Program-made: the position numbers and the translations under genes
Notes under the pieces: generated by a model
What the model saw: the letters and a program-made list of their open reading frames with translations, nothing else
Database searches by the model: none
Told to the model about the DNA's origin: nothing
In this document: positions 17,994-25,085 of the stretch, one piece after another
How positions within the stretch are numbered: the stretch's first letter is position 1
How the letters are laid out: each line of letters opens with the position of its first letter
Source: an uncultured Gemella sp.
Lineage (GTDB): Bacteria; Bacillota; Bacilli; Staphylococcales; Gemellaceae
Assembly (NCBI GenBank): GCA_927911695.1
Contig: CAKMQO010000148.1
Location: forward strand, 1-25,085
Direction: 5' to 3'
Length of the DNA stretch: 25,085 nt

Positions 17994-18009
17994 GATAAAG
18001 GAGATAATT

Positions 18010-19026
18010 ATGTTAGTTTCGGTTGTAATCGGACTTTTGAATGAGGAAAAGTTTTTACCAAGATTAATAGAAGATTTTAAGAATCAGACATATGATCACA
18101 GAAATATAGAATTAATATTTATAGATGGGATGTCAAAAGATAAAAGCTGGGAAATATTAGAAGATTTTAAAGCTAGTAATCATGATTTTTTTGATGTAGT
18201 ATTGTTGAAAAATCCTAAGGTAATATTGTCAGCTGGTATGAATGTGGGTATAAAAGCTGCAAAAGGAGAATGTATTCTTAAAGTAGATTGTCATTCACAT
18301 ATTACCGAGAACTTTATTGAGAATAATGTTAAAGTTATCGAGAGTGGAGAAGATGTTTGTGGAGGGCCACGACCTAACATTATTGAGAATGAAGATAATT
18401 TAAGTAAGACATTATTGTTGATTGAGGAAAATATGTTTGGTAGTGGGATTGCGAATTATCGTAAACAGACTTCTAAACGTTATGTAAGTTCAGTTTTCCA
18501 AGGAATGTACAAAAAGGAAATATTTGATAAGATCGGATTACTGGATGAAAAAGTAGGTCGTGTTGAAGATAATGAACTGCATTATCGAATTAGAAAAAAT
18601 GGTTATAAGATTCGTTATAGCAATGATATATTATCGTACCAATATACTAGACCTACAGTAAATAGAATGTTAAAACAAAAATATTCAAACGGATATTGGA
18701 TTGGTAAGGTAAGCCATGTTTATCCTAAGGCCTTCTCTATCTTCCATTTCGTTCCTTTTGTATTTGTTTTAGGAATAATTTTTAGTTTATTGATGTTGCC
18801 GTTGACGAAGTTATTCGCTGTACTTCTTGCGGTTGCTTATGGATTATTTACAATTCTCGTTACATTGATGACTATTATTAATAATAAATTCAACGCAACT
18901 ATGTTGTTAATTCCAATCTTACTATTCTTAGTGCACTTCAGCTATGGGGTAGGAACTTTAGTTGGATTAGTTAAAGGTTTTAAGTGGAAGAAGGAATATT
19001 ATAATTTAGGAGCAGATGATGAGTAG
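18010..19026 (+). CDS. Membrane-bound family 2 glycosyltransferase (ExoA-like)
   Basis: A 338-aa GT2 enzyme with a cytoplasmic GT-A domain and three C-terminal membrane segments (about residues 245-330). Visible motifs are VSVVIGLLNEEKFLP at the start, FIDGMSKD, LKVDCHSHI in place of the usual DxD, and VEDNELHYRIRKNGYKI, the ED motif typical of ExoA/GT2 proteins. I chose ATG 18010, after aaaggag (17997-18003), rather than the longer TTG frame from 17992, which would run through the binding site itself. It overlaps the next gene (ATG 19019 lies inside its stop region). Its likely role is adding a sugar to a lipid carrier or to the teichoic-acid/polysaccharide chain. The exact donor and acceptor are unknown. 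Confidence 0.88.
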   Translation: MLVSVVIGLLNEEKFLPRLIEDFKNQTYDHRNIELIFIDGMSKDKSWEILEDFKASNHDFFDVVLLKNPKVILSAGMNVGIKAAKGECILKVDCHSHITENFIENNVKVIESGEDVCGGPRPNIIENEDNLSKTLLLIEENMFGSGIANYRKQTSKRYVSSVFQGMYKKEIFDKIGLLDEKVGRVEDNELHYRIRKNGYKIRYSNDILSYQYTRPTVNRMLKQKYSNGYWIGKVSHVYPKAFSIFHFVPFVFVLGIIFSLLMLPLTKLFAVLLAVAYGLFTILVTLMTIINNKFNATMLLIPILLFLVHFSYGVGTLVGLVKGFKWKKEYYNLGADDE

Positions 19027-20535
19027 GTATTTAGATGCTATATTAAAGTATTCATATATATTGTTAAGTATAATAATTTTTATAATTTGTATATTAGGGG
19101 GGGTATATGTAGATTACGTGTATAAATTAGATGTATCAAAATCAAATATCTGTATTATTTTATTATCCTCTTGTGTAATGATTATTGTTTATAAGATGAT
19201 AGTCATAGTTAATAAAATTATTAGAAAAAATATAAAAGTTAATTTTAAAATAATAATGATTTTTATCTCTATTGGTTTATTAATTATACAGAGTATAGTA
19301 ATCTATTTCTATTATTTTAGAACAGGTTGGGATAGTTATTTAATAATAGATGCAGCATATTTATTGTCAGATAATGTTAAACTACAAGACTGGACTAATG
19401 ATTATTTTTCATATTATCCAAATAATAGATTTATAACGATTTTATTTTCAAAAATAATCTTTTTGTGCAAAATTGTAGGGATTGCTGACTATTCTTACTT
19501 TATCATACTAGTTTTCCAGTCGGTTTTAAATGTTTTTACAGGCTTTTTAGTATTTAATGTGATTAAAAAGATAACTCAAAATATAAATTTATCAGTGTTA
19601 GGTTATGTCTTTTATGTACTATTAGTAGGATTATCTCCATGGGTGAGTATTCCTTATTCTGATTCTACAGCATTAATTATTCCAGTATTAATGTTATATT
19701 TGCATATTAATATAGATACAGATGGGTTTAAAACTGTAAAAATTGCATGTTTCTCTTTTTTAGGAGTATTAGGATATATGATAAAACCTCAAACGGCAAT
19801 TTTATTTATTTCTATGTTCTTGATTTCGATATTATTTATAAGGTTACAATATATAAAAAAAACAGTAAAATATTTATCTGTCTACTTAATTTCAATACTG
19901 ATTAGTTATTTTTTTATTGGGATTTTTATATCTAATAACAATATAACTATAAATAAAGAGCTAGAAATATCTTATCCACATTTCTTTAAAATGGGATTAA
20001 ATAATGTTACAAATGGTGGATATCTATCAGATGATGCTGGGAAAAGTATGTCCTTTAAAAGTACAAAAGAGAGAGAAGAAGAAAATATTAAGGTAATAAA
20101 AGAAAGATTAAATGAATATGGAATAGATGGATTGTTGAAGCATCAGATAAAGAAGACATTGGTCACATATAATGATGGAACTTTTGCTTGGAGTCAAGAG
20201 GGGAATTTTTATTGGGAAATAAAGAGGAAAAAAGTAGGATTGAAAGATTTTTTAGAAACATCTATTATGAATCTGGGAGTAATCATAGTATATTTAAGTA
20301 TATTGTTCAAGGAGTGTGGTTGATTATATTATTAATACAACCTTTAAATATATTTATTAAAAGTAAAAATATGAATAATAATATGAGAGTCGTATTATTA
20401 TCTTTAATAGGACTGTTTATCTTTGAATCTATTTTTGAAGCTAGAGCAAGGTATCTATATACATATGTTCCGATATTTATTATTTCGGGGATGATAGGAT
20501 TAAATGGATTTATGGATTGGATGAAAAAACGATAA
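19019..20535 (+). CDS. Polytopic GT-C-like membrane glycosyltransferase, one frameshift
   Basis: About 505 aa with ten or more hydrophobic segments. After the third segment comes an outer loop YYFRTGWDSYLIIDAAYLL with Asp near residue 105, then DYFSYYPNNRFITILFSKI. This resembles the catalytic loop and YPNN stretch of GT-C (GT39/GT83-like) enzymes that use lipid-phosphate sugars. A hydrophilic outer domain lies at about residues 315-410. One A is missing near 20219-20221; corrected, the frame continues EIKEEKSRIERFFRN through FEARARYLYTYVPIFII to 20535. ATG 19019 is preferred over 19016 because aggag (19007-19011) is then 7 bases away. With the preceding GT2 it forms a two-gene unit. Similarity is by pattern only, so the function is tentative. 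Confidence 0.7.
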
Positions 20536-20557
20536 TTAAGATAGATACGTCTTTATT

Positions 20558-20574
20558 TGTAACTAACTTGTAAT
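20558..20574 (+). promoter_or_regulatory. Candidate WalR (YycF/VicR) box
   Basis: TGTAAC-N5-TGTAAT at 20558-20574 fits the WalR consensus exactly on both half-sites and in spacing. The downstream half-site begins 28 bases before the -10 at 20597, as in the LytB-like gene. Confidence 0.62.
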
Positions 20575-20593
20575 ATCTAAAGGGCTGGCTTAA

Positions 20594-20602
20594 TGGTATA
20601 AT
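20594..20602 (+). promoter_or_regulatory. Promoter of the choline-binding CHAP gene
   Basis: TGgTATAAT at 20594-20602, extended -10, within ggcttaatggtataat, which matches the promoter of the LytB-like gene. The leader is about 45 bases, with aaggag at 20635-20640. Confidence 0.75.
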
Positions 20603-20652
20603 AGAAAATGCATGAATGTATGATAATATGAGCAAGGAGTAGGAAATCTATT

Positions 20653-22415
20653 ATGAGAAAAAATAAATGGAAATTAGGATTAGGAGTACTGACGGTATTA
20701 GCTACACCGATTGCAGTAAATACAGTAGCTGGTACTGAAGTGCACGCAGCTCAAGGTTGGGTCCAAAGTGGTTCTTCATGGTACTTCTATAATAATCAAG
20801 GTAATGCAGTAAGAAACGCCTGGCAAGGAAATTACTGGCTAGGTGCAGACGGAAGAATGTCAACGAATGCGTGGGTAGATGGAGGACGCTACTATGTAGG
20901 AAGCGATGGTCTTTGGGTAAAAGGAGCTCAAAAACCTGCAGAAGTTAAGAAACAAGGTTGGGTTCAAAATGGTTCAGCATGGAACTATTATTACCAAGGG
21001 AATATCGTTAGAAATGCTTGGATAGGAAGCTACTGGCTAGGTTCTGATGGTAGAATGGCAACAAATACATGGGTAGACGGAGGACGTTACTATGTAGGTG
21101 CTAATGGAGTTTGGGATAAGAATGCTAAAAAACCAGAAGTTAAGAAACAAGGTTGGGTAAAAGAAGGTAGCACTTGGTACTACTATAACCAAGGAATCAT
21201 GGTTAGAAATGCTTGGCAAGGAAACTACTGGTTAGGTTCTGATGGTAAGATGGCAACAAGCTCATGGGTAGACGGAGGACGCTACTACGTGGGAGCAGAT
21301 GGTTCTTGGGATAAAAATGCTAAAAAACCAGAAGAGAAAAAACAAGGTTGGAAAAAAGAAGGTAACTCATGGTACTATTACCACGAAGGTCAAATGGTTA
21401 AGAACGCTTGGCTTGGAAGTTATTGGCTAGGATATGACGGAAAAATGGCGACAAACTCATGGGTAGACAACGATCGTTATTACGTAGGTGCCAATGGAGT
21501 TTGGGAAAAAGATAAGAAAAAAAGAAGAGAAAAAAACGTGGTTGGAAAAAAGAAAACAACGTTTGGTATTATTACAATGAAGATGGTTCATTAGCTCGTA
21601 ATAAATGGGCAGGAAACTACTGGTTAGGTGCGGACGGTAAGATGGTTACAAACGCATGGGTAGATAATGGACGTTACTATGTAGGAGCTAATGGAGCTTG
21701 GGATAAAGATAAGAAAAAAGAAGATCCAGTTCCAACAGGTAAACATACTGGTTGGGTTAAGAGTGGAAGCACATGGTACTACTTCAATGCAGAAGGTCAA
21801 ATGGTTAAAAATGCTTGGGCAGGAAACTATTGGCTAGAAGCTGATGGTAAAATGGCTACAAATAAATGGGTAGATAACAACCGTTACTTCGTCGGAAGCA
21901 ATGGAGCTTGGGTTCAAAATCCAGCTAACAATACTAACCTAAATAAAGTTCTTGATATTGCTCGTAAATATATGGGTGTTGAAACAGGAACAAGAGAACA
22001 CAAGAAAATCGTTGATGCTTATAACTCTGTAGATCCAAAACCAGTAGGGTATACTGCGAAGTATGATGATGACTGGTGTGATATTTTCGTTACAACAGTA
22101 TTCCAACAAGCAGGACTAAGTGACCTTATTGGTAGAGAATGTGGTGTTCAACGTCACATCGGTATCATGGAGAAAAAAGGTATCTGGAAAGGAAGAACTC
22201 AACCTAAAGTAGGAGACATCGTTACATTTGACTGGGACGGTGGAGGATGGGCAGACCACATCGGTATCGTTGAATCAGTAAATAACGGTGTAATCACTAC
22301 TATCGAAGGTAACTCAATTGCATACGCAGGAAGTGGCGAAAATCCTTCAGTTAAAAGAAAAACTTATAGCTGGAATTCTAGCTACATTAAAGGTTATGCA
22401 AGACCGGCGTATTAA
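20653..22415 (+). CDS. Choline-binding CHAP-domain peptidoglycan hydrolase, frameshifted
   Basis: A secreted wall hydrolase: signal peptide (about residues 1-33, ending VHA-A), six choline-binding units, then a C-terminal CHAP domain of about 150 aa. The domain has DDWCDIFV with the catalytic Cys, ADHIGIVE with the His, and TTIEGNS with the third active-site residue, so it should act as an amidase or endopeptidase on the stem peptide. The N-terminal 60 bases of coding sequence and the repeats are closely related to the LytB-like gene and to the gene at 24690. The frame changes within the A-rich stretch 21517-21536. Two A7 runs that should be A6 would give DKKKEEKKRGW; a single missing base is an alternative. 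Corrected length is about 586 aa. It has its own promoter with a WalR-type box. Confidence 0.88.
20755..21932 (+). repeat. Six tandem choline-binding repeat units in the CHAP gene
   Basis: Six units of about 63-70 aa, each starting GW and containing YWLG.DG.M.T, WVD...RYYVG..G.W and a Lys/Pro/Glu linker such as NAKKPEVKKQ. They share the three-module design of the LytB-like gene, and unit 2 of the two genes is nearly the same (GSAWNYYYQGNIVRNAW). They bind choline on teichoic acid in characterised relatives. Confidence 0.88.
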
Positions 22416-22510
22416 GATATAGTAAATTTACTCTGAATATCTAAATAAAAATAGATAAAGAGATAATATTTAAAATATCTTAGATAGATTTTCGAATATA
22501 TTAAATTTAT

Positions 22511-22567
22511 GTGAGGTAACTCGAAAAAATTAATTTCTATGAAATTATGACTTTTGAGTTCCTCTCA
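22511..22567 (+). terminator. Terminator-like hairpin, copy 2 of the dispersed hairpin repeat
   Basis: gaggtaactc pairs with gagttcctc, aaaatt with the gactttt side (with a mismatch), and aatttc with gaaatt. Over 50 aligned positions with no gap it differs from 13272-13321 at 12. Two changes are compensatory pairs. A weaker T-rich stretch (tttgttttta) follows. It probably ends the CHAP gene's transcript and directly precedes the next promoter. The upstream part of this gap (22416-22510) shows only AT-rich sequence and a short agtaaatttact palindrome. Confidence 0.6.
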
Positions 22568-22568
22568 T

Positions 22569-22597
22569 TTGTTTTTATTTATTAAAAATAGTATAAT
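22569..22597 (+). promoter_or_regulatory. Promoter of the C39-like peptidase gene
   Basis: ttgttt (22569-22574) and TATAAT (22592-22597) are separated by 17 bases. The gene starts 40 bases further on. No WalR-type box is seen here. Confidence 0.6.
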
Positions 22598-22637
22598 TTT
22601 ATAGTAAAAGTATTAGAAAATTGGAGGTGACAGGTTT

Positions 22638-23323
22638 ATGAAAAAAGGTATAGGTTTTGTTCTTGTAGGTAGTTTATTACTAACTGGAACAGGACATGTT
22701 AAGGCTGATTGGATAAAGGATCAGCAAGGTAAATGGGAATATTTCTCAAATGAAGACAGCATAAGTCATCTTTACGATGAAAAATTTAAAGATTTCGTAA
22801 AACCTGTAAAACTTCCACAATATTATCAAGCGGATGCGAGATGGAGTTCTAAGAGATATGGTATCTCTAATATGAAGACTACAGGTTGCGTGCCTACATC
22901 GTTATCGATGATCATTCTGGTCTAAAGGAGAATGTTACACCTGTTCAGGTCGCGGATTATATTTATGATACATCTATGGAGATGAATACGTTGTTCACTG
23001 GGACATCTAGTCTTGGAGCTGTCGCAGCTATCGAGCATTGGGGTTGTAACTATCGTATTGTTAATTCTAAAGATGATCTAAAAGCTGCATTACAAAATGG
23101 AAATATTGTCTATGGTGCTGTAGGTCATGGAATTTTTGTAAAAGGTTATAGCACGCACGCGATAGTTCTAAGTGGTTATCAAAATGGTAAAACTCTTGCG
23201 ATAGATCCAGATAATCCAGAAAGAACGAATAAATGGTATAACGTTGATGAGATTTGGGATCAACGTAGTATGGAACTAGAGGACAATTCTGCGGGTGGTC
23301 CATTTATGGTAGTATATAAATAA
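22638..23323 (+). CDS. Secreted C39-like cysteine peptidase with a single choline-binding-like motif, one frameshift
   Basis: A small exported protein of about 228 aa. The signal peptide is residues 1-23 (VLVGSLLLTGTGHVKA). Directly after it comes DWIKDQQGKWEYFSNED, which looks like one choline-binding module. LPQYYQADARWSSKRYG leads into the papain-like domain: TGCVPTSLSMI with the catalytic Cys, STHAIVLSGYQNG with the His, and AIDPDNPE with the Asp. This is the Peptidase_C39_2 pattern. It may cleave peptides or peptide crosslinks at the surface; no substrate can be read from sequence. A missing T near 22915-22916 breaks the frame; corrected, it reads SLSMIISGLKENVTPVQ. The start follows ggaggtg (22623-22629). 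A strong terminator follows, so it is a single-gene unit. Confidence 0.8.
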
Positions 23324-23330
23324 TAAATAA

Positions 23331-23370
23331 AAGCGAGATTGTGAAGAAATTCACAGCCTTGCTTTTTTTG
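23331..23370 (+). terminator. Terminator after the C39-like gene
   Basis: aagcgagattgtgaa (23331-23345) pairs with ttcacagccttgctt (23350-23364) over 15 positions, with one mismatch and two G-T pairs, followed by a run of Ts (23363-23369). Confidence 0.88.
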
Positions 23371-23396
23371 ATTTTGGCTATTTAATTATAATAAAT

Positions 23397-23430
23397 TCGG
23401 AGTTGGAAAAAATCCAACTCCGAGTATTTT
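23397..23430 (-). terminator. Terminator after galE (possibly bidirectional)
   Basis: tcggagttgga (23397-23407) and tccaactccga (23413-23423) form a perfect 11-bp stem with a 5-base loop. On the - strand it lies about 30 bases after the galE stop and is followed by a moderately T-rich stretch; on the + strand gtattttt follows. Confidence 0.8.
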
Positions 23431-23451
23431 TATAATATTTATTAATAGGTT

Positions 23452-24474
<1,023 letters not shown>

Positions 24475-24526
24475 AGTGTAATTCTCTCGTAAAAAAAACG
24501 AGTCCTTCCTATTATTTTATATATTC

Positions 24527-24555
24527 ATTTTATCGGAAGTATATGTAAGTGTCAA
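24527..24555 (-). promoter_or_regulatory. galE promoter
   Basis: On the - strand TTGACA (24555-24550), a 17-base spacer, and TAAAAT (24532-24527): a near-consensus vegetative promoter about 50 bases before the galE ATG. It is the best -35/-10 pair in the window. Confidence 0.8.
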
Positions 24556-24570
24556 TAAATATGTGACTAA

Positions 24571-24631
24571 TATTAAGAATATGTTACAACCAAGGTATTC
24601 CTTTGAAAAAATATTAGATTTATAATAGAAT
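24571..24631 (+). promoter_or_regulatory. Promoter region of the third choline-binding gene
   Basis: TTGAAA (24603-24608), 17 bases, TAGAAT (24626-24631); an alternative -10 is TATAAT at 24621-24626. Upstream, tattaa-N5-tgttac (24571-24587) is a WalR-like pair with one mismatch in the first half-site, much weaker than the boxes before the other two genes. Confidence 0.45.
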
Positions 24632-24689
24632 AATAGGATATGTATTTATGTAAATAGAATTATTTTAGAAGAAATTAAGAGGAACTATT

Positions 24690-25085
24690 ATGAAAATGAA
24701 TAAATTAAAATTAGGATTGGGAGTACTAACGGTATTAGCTACGCCAATCGTAGTAAACACAGTAGCTGGTACTGAAGTGCATGCAGCCCAAGGTTGGGTT
24801 AAGACTGGAAATGCTTGGTACTTCTATAATCAAAATGGAGTATTAGCAAGAAACGCTTGGGCAGGGAACTACTGGCTAGGTGCCGATGGGAAAATGGTAA
24901 CAAATGCATGGGTAGATAACGGACGTTATTACGTAGATGCAAACGGAGCATGGGTAAAAGATGCTAAGAAACCAGAAGTTAAAAAGAACGGCTGGGTAAA
25001 GAAGGAAGTACTTGGTATTACTTATGAAAATGGAGCACTAGCTCGTAACAAATGGGTCAGCAGCGTGTATTGGGTTGGAGCTGAT
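24690..25085 (+). CDS. Third choline-binding protein, partial at window end, frameshifted
   Basis: The N-terminus of a secreted choline-binding protein: signal peptide MKMNKLKLGLGVLTVLATPI... ending VHA-A, almost identical to those of the genes at 16022 and 20653. One full choline-binding unit follows (GWVKTGNAWYFYNQNG to VDANGAWVKDAKKPEVKKN), then the start of a second. An A is missing at 24998-25000 (GWVKEGSTW after correction) and a T is extra near 25022, so no long uninterrupted frame exists and the gene is easily overlooked. The start ATG 24690 follows aagagga (24677-24683). The catalytic or effector domain is beyond the window, so the enzyme type is unknown. It diverges from galE. Confidence 0.85.
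   Translation, partial: MKMNKLKLGLGVLTVLATPIVVNTVAGTEVHAAQGWVKTGNAWYFYNQNGVLARNAWAGNYWLGADGKMVTNAWVDNGRYYVDANGAWVKDAKKPEVKKNGWVKKEVLGITYENGALARNKWVSSVYWVGAD

Noticed and set aside
17992..18009. TTG start for the glycosyltransferase at 18010
   Set aside because: The codons IKEII would be the ribosome binding site itself (aaaggagataatt); ATG 18010 begins the GT2 fold directly.
23067..23303. Open frame on the - strand opposite the C39-like gene
   Set aside because: No recognisable protein and no start signals; the + strand encodes the conserved peptidase.

Overview
The window is low-GC Firmicute DNA (GC about 30% by eye) carrying a surface-polysaccharide locus joined to a phosphocholine/choline-binding-protein region. 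The base composition, the licABC genes, a LytB-like choline-binding glucosaminidase and WalR-type boxes fit Gemella best. A species of the Streptococcus mitis group would be expected to be richer in GC. The organism assignment is inference.

Layout. (1) 1-133: right end of an IS3-family (IS150-group) element, with the transposase C-terminus and the terminal inverted repeat. (2) 171-10333, + strand: a Wzx/Wzy-type polysaccharide operon. It holds an initiating phosphoglycosyltransferase, a DegT/PglE-type sugar aminotransferase, two tandem paralogous GT2 enzymes, a GT4, an MBOAT O-acyltransferase with an AlgJ/AlgX-like SGNH partner, a Wzy-type polymerase and a LicD-family phosphocholine transferase, closed by a bidirectional terminator. 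(3) 10365-11850, - strand: the Wzx flippase. Divergent from it at 12090-13100 is a membrane acyltransferase-3. (4) 13101-13421: intergenic region with two hairpins. (5) 13422-15865: licA-licB-licC (choline kinase, choline transporter, CTP:phosphocholine cytidylyltransferase). (6) 16022-25085: three choline-binding proteins sharing one signal-peptide/repeat module (LytB-like glucosaminidase; CHAP hydrolase; a third cut by the window end). Interleaved are a GT2/GT-C membrane glycosyltransferase pair, a secreted C39-like peptidase and galE on the - strand.

Working together (inference): LicB imports choline, LicA phosphorylates it, LicC makes CDP-choline, and LicD moves phosphocholine onto the repeat unit built by the glycosyltransferases. 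Wzx and Wzy export and polymerise the unit, and acyltransferases decorate it. The secreted hydrolases downstream then dock on the choline. Two of the three choline-binding-protein genes have consensus WalR (YycF/VicR) direct repeats upstream of their promoters, which would tie the hydrolases to cell-wall homeostasis control.

Caution: 13 of the 21 substantial genes carry at least one single-base indel, mostly in homopolymer runs, while catalytic motifs stay intact on both sides. I treat these as probable sequencing errors, give the joined gene spans, and state where each shift lies. Lengths in amino acids for such genes are after notional correction.
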